DNA of 64,000 bases from Bacteroidota bacterium (lineage in GTDB: Bacteria > Bacteroidota > Bacteroidia > Chitinophagales > Chitinophagaceae). Below the pieces are notes generated by a model. The model was given only the letters and a program-made list of their open reading frames with translations. It was not told where the DNA came from and did no database searches. The stretch spans positions 1 to 64,000 of the forward strand of contig CANFOM010000002.1 in assembly GCA_947448725.1 (NCBI GenBank), in the 5' to 3' direction. The position numbers were made by a program, and so were the translations under genes. Each line of letters begins with the position of its first letter. The first letter of the stretch is position 1. Shown here in pieces: positions 30,017 through 39,501 of the stretch.

Positions 30017-30817
30017 TTAATCAATTATACGCTCGGCATTACTCATATTGGTCATGCCATTTTTTTGTAAAATTTCTTTTGCTAAATTTAAATAATTCAC
30101 AGTGCCTTTACTATCGGCATCATATAAAATAACAGGCTTACCTACACTTGGTGCTTCACTTAAACGGGTATTTCTGTGAATGATGGTGGAGAAAACCATT
30201 TCATCAAAATGCTTTCTTACTTCACTCACTACTTGATTGCTTAAACGAAGTCTTCCATCGTACATGGTCATTAAGATCCCTTCAATTTGTAGTTGAGGAT
30301 TTAAGCGGCTTTGCACAATTTTGATGGTATTTAATAATTTGCCTAATCCTTCCAAAGCAAAAAACTCACATTGCACTGGAACAATCACACTATCGGAGGC
30401 AACCAAAGCATTGACAGTAATTAAACCCAAAGAAGGCAAACAGTCAATGATGATAAAATCATATTGGTCTTTTATGGGGATTAATAATTCCTTTAAAACA
30501 TTTTCTCTATTAGGCAAATTGACCAATTCTATTTCTGCACCTACTAAATCGATATGAGAAGGGATAACGTCTAAATGAGGAATTTCAGATTTTAGGATAA
30601 TATCGGCTAAGGGCGTTTGATTGATCATCCCGTCGTATAAACTAGTCGTAATATTATGTAAATCAAATCCTATTCCTGTTGTGCTATTGGCTTGAGGATC
30701 GGCGTCTATTAGTAAGGTTTTAAACTCTAAAACAGCCAAACTTGCCGCTATATTGATAGCGGAAGTTGTTTTACCAACACCCCCTTTTTGATTCGCTATT
30801 CCTATAATTCTTGCCAT
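30017..30817 (-). CDS. parA: Chromosome partitioning ATPase ParA/Soj
   Basis: [28 protein letters not shown] deviant Walker A. Start at 30817 preferred over 30844. Confidence 0.94.
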   Translation of the reverse strand: MARIIGIANQKGGVGKTTSAINIAASLAVLEFKTLLIDADPQANSTTGIGFDLHNITTSLYDGMINQTPLADIILKSEIPHLDVIPSHIDLVGAEIELVNLPNRENVLKELLIPIKDQYDFIIIDCLPSLGLITVNALVASDSVIVPVQCEFFALEGLGKLLNTIKIVQSRLNPQLQIEGILMTMYDGRLRLSNQVVSEVRKHFDEMVFSTIIHRNTRLSEAPSVGKPVILYDADSKGTVNYLNLAKEILQKNGMTNMSNAERIID

Positions 30818-30905
30818 AAAATGGGTATCCTTAATTTCTGCCAAAAATAAGGGATAAATGGTAACAATTTGGGATTAAATTGGCCATTAATGAGGCTTTT
30901 GGCCC

Positions 30906-30913
30906 TAATTTTG
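30906..30913 (+). promoter_or_regulatory. Candidate -7 element TAATTTTG
   Basis: Matches TAnnTTTG, 16 nt upstream of the metallophosphoesterase ATG. Confidence 0.45.
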
Positions 30914-30929
30914 CGTTTTAAATTATTCT

Positions 30930-32165
30930 ATGCGCAGCCCTCTTTTTATTTTCATCCTGGTAACAGTATTGATTCTCATTGACTTTTATATTTACGCTGT
31001 TTTAAAGACCTTATTCCAATCAGCATCCATAGGTACCAAAAGCTTTATAAGCATCCTGTATTGGACCTTATGTATTGTCAGTGTAGGTTCTTTTTTATTG
31101 TTTCCCTTTATAGTTAATCCCTACTTTAAACAATATATTTTTTCCATTGGAATAGGGTGGGTATTGACCCAAATTTTTATGGTTCTTTTTTTCTTAATTG
31201 ATGATGTAAGAAGAGGTGCTTTTTGGACCATGGGACAAGTGGCTTCTGCAGCGGGTGCAAAATTTTTGAATGCCGATAAAGGCATTCCTCGTTCTGCTTT
31301 TTTAAGTTGGTTGGGAGTAGGACTTTCTTCTACCTTATTTTTATCCTTGTTGTATGGATTTGGCAACAAATACAAGTATACACTTATCAAGAAAAAAATT
31401 GCTTTAAATGGATTGCCATCAAGTTTTAAAGGTTTTAAAATTATACATATCAGTGACATTCATAGTGGAAGCTTAAAAGACCAAGCGGCAGTGCTTAAAG
31501 GAATTGCTATGATTCAAAAGCAAAATGCGGATTTAATTTTATTCACGGGCGATTTAGTCAATGATCGTGCTACGGAGATGAAAGATTGGATGTCGATTTT
31601 TAGTCAAATTAAAGCGCCTCATGGAGTGTATAGTACTTTGGGCAATCATGATTATGGGGATTATGTTAGTTGGGATAGTCCAGTAGCTAAACAACAAAAT
31701 TTAGAAGCGCTAAAAAAAGTGCATCATGATTTAGGTTGGAGATTGTTGATGAATGAAAATGTACTCATTACAAAACAAGATGAGGCCATTCGTTTGGTGG
31801 GTATAGAAAATTGGGGAGCAAAAGCAAGATTCCCTAAATACGGCAAAATGGAGCAAGCCATGCATGGGGTGGGTGATAAAGAAGTAATTGTTTTAATGAG
31901 TCATGACCCTAGTCATTGGGAAGCAGAAGTCATTCCTAAATATCCTGCCATTCAACTTACTTTAGCTGGACATACGCATGGAATGCAATTTGGCTTGGAG
32001 AACCCATATTTCAAATGGAGTCCTGTTCAATGGGTGTATAAACAATGGGCAGGTATTTATGACAACAAAAAGCAACAGTTATATGTGAATAGAGGTTTTG
32101 GTTTTATTGGCTATCCAGGAAGGGTGGGGATATTGCCCGAAATAACTTTAATTGAATTGGTATAG
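30930..32165 (+). CDS. Membrane metallophosphoesterase
   Basis: N-terminal TM helices; ISDIHSG, GDLVND, LGNHDYG, LAGHTHGMQFG. Confidence 0.93.
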   Translation: MRSPLFIFILVTVLILIDFYIYAVLKTLFQSASIGTKSFISILYWTLCIVSVGSFLLFPFIVNPYFKQYIFSIGIGWVLTQIFMVLFFLIDDVRRGAFWTMGQVASAAGAKFLNADKGIPRSAFLSWLGVGLSSTLFLSLLYGFGNKYKYTLIKKKIALNGLPSSFKGFKIIHISDIHSGSLKDQAAVLKGIAMIQKQNADLILFTGDLVNDRATEMKDWMSIFSQIKAPHGVYSTLGNHDYGDYVSWDSPVAKQQNLEALKKVHHDLGWRLLMNENVLITKQDEAIRLVGIENWGAKARFPKYGKMEQAMHGVGDKEVIVLMSHDPSHWEAEVIPKYPAIQLTLAGHTHGMQFGLENPYFKWSPVQWVYKQWAGIYDNKKQQLYVNRGFGFIGYPGRVGILPEITLIELV

Positions 32166-32206
32166 TTTTTTAGTTTTAATTTTGTACTGTACTCAATATT
32201 TACCTT

Positions 32207-32815
32207 ATGAAAAAAGTAGCCTTCATTTTAATGGGTTGTATCGCATTAAATACAAATGCGCAAGATAAATTGGCCATAGGTATTAAAGTAGGCCAAAATT
32301 TTACGAGCGTAAACAATGTAAATGTTGATCACAATTCAGCTTCTTATCATTTAGGAGCCTCTGTTCAAATTGGTATTGGACCATTATTTAGTATTGTACC
32401 CGAGGCCATTTTAACACAGACTAAATTAGAGGCCAACCCAACCGCCGTAGATTTGGTTTTAAATCCAGGTCTTAAGCCTGAGACTTTCCATTTGAATTAT
32501 TTAGCCATTCCATTACTTGCCCAATACAAACCTTTCAAAAGTTTATTGTTTCAGGCGGGTCCTCAATACAGCATTTTATTAGATCAGAAAAAAGACGGAA
32601 CTGAAAACGCAAGAACGGCTTTTAGTAGCGGAGAATTTGCTTTGGTGGGAGGTGCTAAGATTGATTTAGGCGGGTTTTTTATCTATGGACGTTATGTAAT
32701 TGGAATGAACAATATTGGCTCAGCCGCTGAGGGCTATAGCAATCTGAAAGATCAAAGTACATGGAAAACGCGTCAATGGCAATTAGGAGTGGGGTTAAGC
32801 TTATTTAACTTTTAG
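32207..32815 (+). CDS. Outer membrane beta-barrel (PorT-like) protein
   Basis: Signal peptide; GIKVGQNFTSVNN ... SYHLGASVQIGIGPLFSIVPEAILTQT. Confidence 0.78.
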   Translation: MKKVAFILMGCIALNTNAQDKLAIGIKVGQNFTSVNNVNVDHNSASYHLGASVQIGIGPLFSIVPEAILTQTKLEANPTAVDLVLNPGLKPETFHLNYLAIPLLAQYKPFKSLLFQAGPQYSILLDQKKDGTENARTAFSSGEFALVGGAKIDLGGFFIYGRYVIGMNNIGSAAEGYSNLKDQSTWKTRQWQLGVGLSLFNF

Positions 32816-35014
32816 CTTTCCTTTTAAAACGGCAATATTTAATTCAATGGCTTTGAGCGCTATTTGTTGTTCCTTAATAAACCCATTGTCTTTTAAGTCG
32901 CCTACCACTGCCATCATTTCTGCTTCATTTTGATACACCATTTTTCTAAATGGGTTACTGTAATCCTTGGCTCTCGTTTTTTGTATGCGATCTGTTACAT
33001 CAGCCTTGATAACTAAGTAGTTGTCTAACCAAGTGATAAGTTGTTTGTTGGTAATAGCGCTTAATTTTTTCTTGGTAATGATTTCAAGTGCTACTAAAGC
33101 ATGATTTTTTCTTTTATCAAGATATTTACTGGAAGCTACTTCGTAAAATTCATGAATTTCGTCCCAGCTTTGAATTTGATCGTATTTAATTTTACTCAAT
33201 AAGGTGTGTACTGATTTCTGAGGAATCAGTTGGCCACCCAAATTTACCCAGGCCGCTTCGTTATAGTTAACAACTATATTTTTAATATTGTTTATTGTAT
33301 TTTTTCCTTCTTTAGCGTTGATGCTTGAGATAAGTGATTCCATTCCGTACATAAAAATCATTTTTTCAAACATATGGTAGGCATCATAACATTTGATGAG
33401 TCTGGTTTTGCGTTTGCTATTTTCAAAGCCATCTGCAAAAACAGACAAGGCGTCTATTTCCTTTTTCGTTTTAGTAGCTAACAAGTTTTCACCTAAGGTG
33501 ATTAACTGTTCGTCGGAAAGGGGCTTACTTTTCTTAGTGGCCATTAAATGGGCATTTGCTACAGCCGCAGCTATCGTTTTGCGGGCTTGTATCAATTCAT
33601 TGACGGAATCTGGCGCTAAGTAATCGTATTCAAACAAGGGCAATTTTTTATTTCTTTTGTCTCTATCAATATACTTCCATGCGTTTCTTGCCAAGGCGTA
33701 AAAATTATACAAAAACCAATAACCTGGCATTACAATCAATTCGTCTTTTAAGGGGTCGTTGCTAATTAAAGAAAAAGGAATTGGAATATTCAATTCATAA
33801 TTATAATCTCCTTTATTGAGTAGTGTAAAACTAGAAAAAACAGAATTGTGTTTTATGCTTACACATAAGCCAGGCCAAAATCCACGGCCCATAATTACTT
33901 CTCCATCAGCCCCTCTACTATTGTGGTTAGATCCTAAAGTAGATCCAGCGGCTATATTGCTTTGGCCCATGACCAAGGCAGCACATAAAAAAGAATTATT
34001 ATGGTGTTGCTCGTGCGCAGGAAAAATTAATGAGTTCAGTACTTCGCAACAGGAAATAGTTGCATTAGGGCCTAAGAAAGAATTGATTAACCTGGCACCA
34101 TATTTTAATTGGGAGTGATCCGATAATACAAACCTCACCGCTTTAATGCCATAGAAAATTCTACAACCAAATCCAATCACGCCATTTACCAGCTCGCAAC
34201 CTTCTCCAATTTGAGTTCGGGCTTCGGGTGAGGAGTTAATGGTTACATTTTTTATTTTATTGGCCCCTTTTAAATAAGCGTCAGACCCTACCCATACATC
34301 CTTAATAATTTTACAATTTTTAATGACGGTACGGTCACCAACTTTTCCATAATAGCCTAGTTTATTGTCAAATCTTTTTTCGGTTAAACTGATGAATTTT
34401 TTTTGTAAAGTAGCATCTTGTCTGTTTCTTGTCCATAGGTAAGCATCGCCAGCGGTCATCCCATTAAAGGGTAATACTTTACGTCCTGTATTTTCATTGC
34501 AAAGTTCAATCCAAATTCTTACCGATTCATCTTCGCCTTTTTTGATGATACCATTTCCGAATTTAGAATGATTCGTTGTAACAATCTCATTTACATTGGT
34601 GATGATTACTTCATTGCCAATGATGTAATGAGATAAATAGTTCACATTGTGTATGGCTACATTGTTGCCAAAGTCGGCACTAATGATGGTGGAATTGTAA
34701 ATACCCACAGGCACCACTAAATCACTAAAGCAAAGACAATTGGCTTCTAGATTGCCTATACGAATTAAACCAAAAAAAGAACAGTTTTTTACCAATTCAG
34801 GATTGAAAGCGTTGGAAACTAAAATTTTATTCCAGTTGTCGCTTGTATTTCCATTGCGTACTAATATTTCTATTTCTAAAGAAGTTAAACTTCTATATTG
34901 AATGCCACTTCTGTTTTGTTGATTGCGCAAATAATATTCATCTTTCCCTTTTGGTAGGTCTTTGATAAAGCCATAGCCCAACTCTTGTACGGGCATCTTT
35001 TTAATGGTATTCAT
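32801..35014 (-). CDS. DUF4954 family protein (left-handed beta-helix-like)
   Basis: MNTIKKMPVQELGYGFIKDLPKGKDEYYLRNQQNRSGIQYRSLTSLEIEILVRNG; hexapeptide-like repeats; about 738 aa. Confidence 0.7.
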   Translation of the reverse strand: MNTIKKMPVQELGYGFIKDLPKGKDEYYLRNQQNRSGIQYRSLTSLEIEILVRNGNTSDNWNKILVSNAFNPELVKNCSFFGLIRIGNLEANCLCFSDLVVPVGIYNSTIISADFGNNVAIHNVNYLSHYIIGNEVIITNVNEIVTTNHSKFGNGIIKKGEDESVRIWIELCNENTGRKVLPFNGMTAGDAYLWTRNRQDATLQKKFISLTEKRFDNKLGYYGKVGDRTVIKNCKIIKDVWVGSDAYLKGANKIKNVTINSSPEARTQIGEGCELVNGVIGFGCRIFYGIKAVRFVLSDHSQLKYGARLINSFLGPNATISCCEVLNSLIFPAHEQHHNNSFLCAALVMGQSNIAAGSTLGSNHNSRGADGEVIMGRGFWPGLCVSIKHNSVFSSFTLLNKGDYNYELNIPIPFSLISNDPLKDELIVMPGYWFLYNFYALARNAWKYIDRDKRNKKLPLFEYDYLAPDSVNELIQARKTIAAAVANAHLMATKKSKPLSDEQLITLGENLLATKTKKEIDALSVFADGFENSKRKTRLIKCYDAYHMFEKMIFMYGMESLISSINAKEGKNTINNIKNIVVNYNEAAWVNLGGQLIPQKSVHTLLSKIKYDQIQSWDEIHEFYEVASSKYLDKRKNHALVALEIITKKKLSAITNKQLITWLDNYLVIKADVTDRIQKTRAKDYSNPFRKMVYQNEAEMMAVVGDLKDNGFIKEQQIALKAIELNIAVLKGKLKVK

Positions 35015-35021
35015 ATGCGAA

Positions 35022-36677
35022 TTATTTAAATAAGTTTGGGTGTAATTTATTCCAATGGGTAGCTCCTTGAAATTTATTAGCGATGGCGAGCAGGGTGGCT
35101 TCGTCATATAAATTACCTATAAGACTAATTCCAGTAGGTAAATTTAATTTTTTATCAAACCCTGTAGGCAAACACACAACTGGATGACCTGTTAAATTAG
35201 TTATAGCAGATTGATTGCCGTCGCCTCTTGAAGGGCAAATGATTACATCGTATTGTTGTATTACTTCATTTACTTTTTGCATTAAGCTGTAGCGGTGTCT
35301 TTGGGCATTTACATATTCAACCGCTGGAACAAATCTGGCTGTCCTAAATTGATTGGGCCAGTCATATTTTGTTTGTCTTGTTAGCTGATCATCAATATTT
35401 AGTCTTGTCAATTCATCAAATTGAGCTGCACATTCTACGCCAATAACCACATCCATTATATTAATATTGTATACCCCACTATCTGGAAAGTTAACAGGAA
35501 TTAATTGAACACCTAGTTTTTTAAAAACCTCTAATACCTTAAATTCATTTCTTGAAGTATCTTTTATTTTGTCAAAATAATTTTTTGCGTAAGCAATTTT
35601 TAGTTTTTTAATGTCCTTGTTAGGGTCATAATTAAATGGCTTATATACTGCACTTCCATCTTTGCCATCTGTTCCATGAATGTAATTAAAAACGATGGCT
35701 GCGTCTGCAGCAGACCTGCAGATAGGCCCTATTTTATCCAAGCTGTAACTTAATGCCATAGCGCCAGATCTACTGATGCTTCCGAAAGTGGGCCTTAAAC
35801 CGGTAGCACCACAAGTAGTCGAAGGAGAAACAATGCTGCCCCAGGTTTCTGTGCCAATAGCAAAGGGCACTAACCCTGCAACAGTGGCAGAGGCTGATCC
35901 AGCGGAAGAACCAGAGGATCCATAATTTAGATTCCATGGATTTTTGGTTCTACCTCCATACCAATAATCTCCCATTGCCAAAGCCCCTAAGGTAAATTTA
36001 GCAACGAGTACAGCACCTGCTTCTTTTAATTTAAGATAAACAAATGCATCTTCATCAATCATTTGATTTTGGTATGGCGCTGCACCCCAGGTAGTCTTAG
36101 TGCCTTTGACCGAAAATAAATCTTTTAAACCATAAGGGATTCCATGTAACAAACCTCTGTATTTTCCTTGTGCAATTTCTTCATCTGCTTTTTTTGCTTG
36201 CTCATAAGCTAGGTTTTCTTGTAAACTAATTACACATTGTAAGGTATCGCCCCATTTTTTAATACGCTCAATAAAAAATTGGGTAAGTGCAAGCGAAGTG
36301 ATTTTTTTATTCTTAATAAGAGAGGCCAATTGCTCAATAGAATAATAGGCCAAATCATTTTTATTAGCGGGAAGCGAGATAGTATTGTCTAATTTCCAAC
36401 GGATTGGTTTTTGCTTTTCATTAAAGTGCATGCCAGGTAAAACTGGAGATTGCCATAAGCTCAACGGTACACTATTGGTCAATGAAAAAGAATGCATTGC
36501 TTTGTAATTGGCTAGATTGTCAATTACATCAGAATATAAAGTATCTATTTCTTGAGTCGAAAAACTAAGGTCGAATAATTTTGCAGTACTGACTAAATCT
36601 TTTTTTTGAATGGAAGTGTCTTGGGCGCTTCCATAAACACTTAGGGATAGTAATAAGCAGGTTAGAATATTTCTCAT
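35022..36677 (-). CDS. Secreted amidase (amidase signature family)
   Basis: GIPYGLKDLFSVKGTKTTWGA; NLNYGSSGSSAGSASATVAGLVPFAIGTETWGSIVSPS. Start moved to signal peptide MRNILTCLLLSLSVYGSAQ. Confidence 0.92.
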   Translation of the reverse strand: MRNILTCLLLSLSVYGSAQDTSIQKKDLVSTAKLFDLSFSTQEIDTLYSDVIDNLANYKAMHSFSLTNSVPLSLWQSPVLPGMHFNEKQKPIRWKLDNTISLPANKNDLAYYSIEQLASLIKNKKITSLALTQFFIERIKKWGDTLQCVISLQENLAYEQAKKADEEIAQGKYRGLLHGIPYGLKDLFSVKGTKTTWGAAPYQNQMIDEDAFVYLKLKEAGAVLVAKFTLGALAMGDYWYGGRTKNPWNLNYGSSGSSAGSASATVAGLVPFAIGTETWGSIVSPSTTCGATGLRPTFGSISRSGAMALSYSLDKIGPICRSAADAAIVFNYIHGTDGKDGSAVYKPFNYDPNKDIKKLKIAYAKNYFDKIKDTSRNEFKVLEVFKKLGVQLIPVNFPDSGVYNINIMDVVIGVECAAQFDELTRLNIDDQLTRQTKYDWPNQFRTARFVPAVEYVNAQRHRYSLMQKVNEVIQQYDVIICPSRGDGNQSAITNLTGHPVVCLPTGFDKKLNLPTGISLIGNLYDEATLLAIANKFQGATHWNKLHPNLFK

Positions 36678-36708
36678 GCTCAATTTTTTGAGTTGATCAA
36701 AGATAATA

Positions 36709-37971
36709 TTACCTATTGGGTTTTGGGCTGCTAAAGCGTCTTTTTTGACCGCCATTTCCCATGGCTTTAGACCTTGAATGCCCAGCGTTGCCCCTCCCTT
36801 GTTGTTTGGCCTCTTTAATGGGGTTAAAATTGGTCATGGGAAAGGGATGATTTTCAATCACTGGAATTTTTTTAGCTATCAGCTTTTCAATGTCTTTTAA
36901 GAATGCCCTTTCTTCTGCATCACAAAAAGAAATAGCAGTTCCATTGGCTCCTGCGCGACCAGTTCTTCCAATACGGTGTACATAGGTTTCTGGAATATTG
37001 GGTATTTCGTAATTTACTACATACGCCAAGTCGTCTACATCAATGCCTCTTGCAGCGATATCGGTAGCCACTAATACTCGTGTAGTTTGTGCTTTAAAAT
37101 TAGACAAAGCTCTTTGACGTGCATTTTGTGCTTTATTGCCATGAATGGCTTCGGCTTTAATATTATTTTTGGTAAGTAAGTTAACCACTTTGTCTGCCCC
37201 ATGTTTGGTTCTTGTAAAAACCAATGCCGTTTTAATAGCGGTGTTTTTTAAAAGTTCAATCAGCAAACTATTTTTATTCACTTTATCTACAAAATAAACC
37301 GATTGTTCAATAATGTCTACTGTAGAGGATACCGGCGTAACACTCACTTTTAATGGATGAAATAAAATCGTATTGGCTAAACTTACAATTTCGGGAGGCA
37401 TGGTAGCAGAGAAGAAAAGGGATTGTCTTTTTTTAGGGAGTACCGCTAAAAGTTTTTTTACATCGTGCACAAATCCCATGTCTAACATTCTATCGGCTTC
37501 ATCCAAAACAAATATTTCGACTTCTCTAATATTTAAATGCCCTTGATTCATTAAGTCTAATAATCTGCCTGGTGTAGCAATGACCACATCCACTCCATTT
37601 CTTAAGGCAGTTACTTGAGGGCCTTGTCCAACACCTCCAAAAATGACGGTGCAATTTAATCCGGTATGTCTGCCATAGGCATTAAAGCTCTCTCCAATTT
37701 GTATCGCTAGTTCTCTGGTAGGGGTTACTATTAAACTTCTAATTTTTTTTCTTCTATCTGCTTTTTTATTGGTCACCAATAATTGTAAAATAGGCAAAGT
37801 AAAAGCAGCTGTTTTACCAGTGCCTGTTTGGGCACAACCCAACAAATCTTTTCCTTGTAAAACAATGGGGATGGATTCTGCTTGAATAGGAGTAGGCGTC
37901 GTGTAGCCCTCTTCTTGAATGGCCCTTAAAAGCGGCTCTATAAGACCTAAGTCCTGAAATTTTGTGTTCAT
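36709..37971 (-). CDS. DEAD/DEAH box RNA helicase
   Basis: [37 protein letters not shown] motifs. Confidence 0.95.
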   Translation of the reverse strand: MNTKFQDLGLIEPLLRAIQEEGYTTPTPIQAESIPIVLQGKDLLGCAQTGTGKTAAFTLPILQLLVTNKKADRRKKIRSLIVTPTRELAIQIGESFNAYGRHTGLNCTVIFGGVGQGPQVTALRNGVDVVIATPGRLLDLMNQGHLNIREVEIFVLDEADRMLDMGFVHDVKKLLAVLPKKRQSLFFSATMPPEIVSLANTILFHPLKVSVTPVSSTVDIIEQSVYFVDKVNKNSLLIELLKNTAIKTALVFTRTKHGADKVVNLLTKNNIKAEAIHGNKAQNARQRALSNFKAQTTRVLVATDIAARGIDVDDLAYVVNYEIPNIPETYVHRIGRTGRAGANGTAISFCDAEERAFLKDIEKLIAKKIPVIENHPFPMTNFNPIKEAKQQGRGNAGHSRSKAMGNGGQKRRFSSPKPNR

Positions 37972-38059
37972 AATAGACTGCAAGGTACACTATTTAATTT
38001 TTAAGCCTTTTAAATGAGCGCATTGCTCATTATTGTAATAATCTAAGCTTAGTGTATCC

Positions 38060-39484
38060 TTATGAAAACAAATCCATTGCTGCCTTACCCAATCCATCGG
38101 GTGTGGTATAAAAAGGTCTTTTTTCAACTAAATAATGGGTGTCCTGTGGAATGCCTAGCGCATGATAAATAGTTTGATGAATTTGATCAATTTTGATAGG
38201 CTTTTCAATGGTTTTACATGGACGTTCATCGGCAGTTTTTCCATAAACATTTCCTTTCTTAATGCCTCCACCAAACATCAACATAGAGCACCCATCCGTA
38301 AAATGACGATGCATGCCATAGTTTTTTAATTCTTGAATAATGTCAGGTTGATTGACTTGTTCTTGTACTTTAAGATCGGGCCTGCCTTCGACCATCATAT
38401 CTCTACTAAATTCACTGGCAAGTATGATTAAAGTGCGATCCAAATGACCCGATTGATCCAAGTCTTTTATTAATTGCGCTATGGGCCCATCAATTTGTTT
38501 TTTCATATCCGCTAATCTCGTGTGGCCATTATCATGCGTATCCCAGTTTTTAAAAGGTTCATATTCGGTAGTTACACTAATAAATCGTGCACCCTTTTCT
38601 GTTAATCGTTTGGCCATAAGACAACCTAAACCAAATTTACCAGTATTGTAAATGTCATAATTTTCTTTTGGTTCTTTACTTAAATCAAATGCAGCAGCTT
38701 CTGGCGATTTTAATAACATATACGCTTGCTCCATAGAACGTCTCATAGATTCTTTCTGATAATCACTTCCCATTTCCCCCATCGGGCTTTTACTCATTAA
38801 CTCATTATATAGTTGATTTCTTTTTTCAAACCTACTCATATTCATCCCTATGGGTGGTTTGACACTTTCTAGACCTGCACTTGGATCTGGAATTACAAAT
38901 GGACCAAATTCATTTCCTAAAAATCCGGCTGTATGAAATGCTTTTAATTCTTCGCCTTCACCTAAAGAAAATCTTTGACCAATATCTATAAAAGCAGGGA
39001 TTACTTTATTGACAGGCCCTAATTGATTGGAAATCCAGGAACCAATATGAGGAGCCAATACCGATTGAGGTGGTTTATAACAAGTATGCCAATGGTATTG
39101 ATGACGAGAGTGTAAAATATGTCCCATGTCTGCTGCAACATAAGATCTGATTACGGTACCCTTGTCTAATACTTTTCCAATAGCAGATAACCCTTCAGAA
39201 AAATAAATATCATCCAATGCCGTAGGTACAGATTTAAAAGTACTTAATACATCATTGGCTTGCATGCCTTTGGTAAAGGCCGTATATTTTTTTGGATCAA
39301 AGGTATCGGTATGCGCCATGCCGCCTGCCATCCATAATAAAATGACGGTATCAGCGGTTGATTTTATTTTTGCTTCATTGCACCCTGCTAAAAAACCTGC
39401 CAATGGGGCACCTGCAGCTAGTGCAGCCATCGAAGCAGCACTGCTTTTTTTCAAAAATTCTCTTCTATCCCAATGGCTACTCAT
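38060..39484 (-). CDS. DUF1501 domain-containing protein with Tat-like signal
   Basis: RREFLKKSSAASMAALAAGAPLAGFLAGC; LWMAGGMAHTDTFDPK; ASEFSRD. Confidence 0.9.
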   Translation of the reverse strand: MSSHWDRREFLKKSSAASMAALAAGAPLAGFLAGCNEAKIKSTADTVILLWMAGGMAHTDTFDPKKYTAFTKGMQANDVLSTFKSVPTALDDIYFSEGLSAIGKVLDKGTVIRSYVAADMGHILHSRHQYHWHTCYKPPQSVLAPHIGSWISNQLGPVNKVIPAFIDIGQRFSLGEGEELKAFHTAGFLGNEFGPFVIPDPSAGLESVKPPIGMNMSRFEKRNQLYNELMSKSPMGEMGSDYQKESMRRSMEQAYMLLKSPEAAAFDLSKEPKENYDIYNTGKFGLGCLMAKRLTEKGARFISVTTEYEPFKNWDTHDNGHTRLADMKKQIDGPIAQLIKDLDQSGHLDRTLIILASEFSRDMMVEGRPDLKVQEQVNQPDIIQELKNYGMHRHFTDGCSMLMFGGGIKKGNVYGKTADERPCKTIEKPIKIDQIHQTIYHALGIPQDTHYLVEKRPFYTTPDGLGKAAMDLFS

Positions 39485-39501
39485 AAAAAATTATTGATGA
39501 A

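Noticed and set aside
28400-30900. parS site near parAB
   Set aside because: No sequence close to TGTTTCACGTGAAACA was spotted; sites may lie elsewhere in the chromosome.
38013-38031. Hairpin aatgagc-gcatt-gctcatt upstream of the DEAD-box gene
   Set aside because: Short stem without a T-tract; insufficient to call a terminator or riboregulator.
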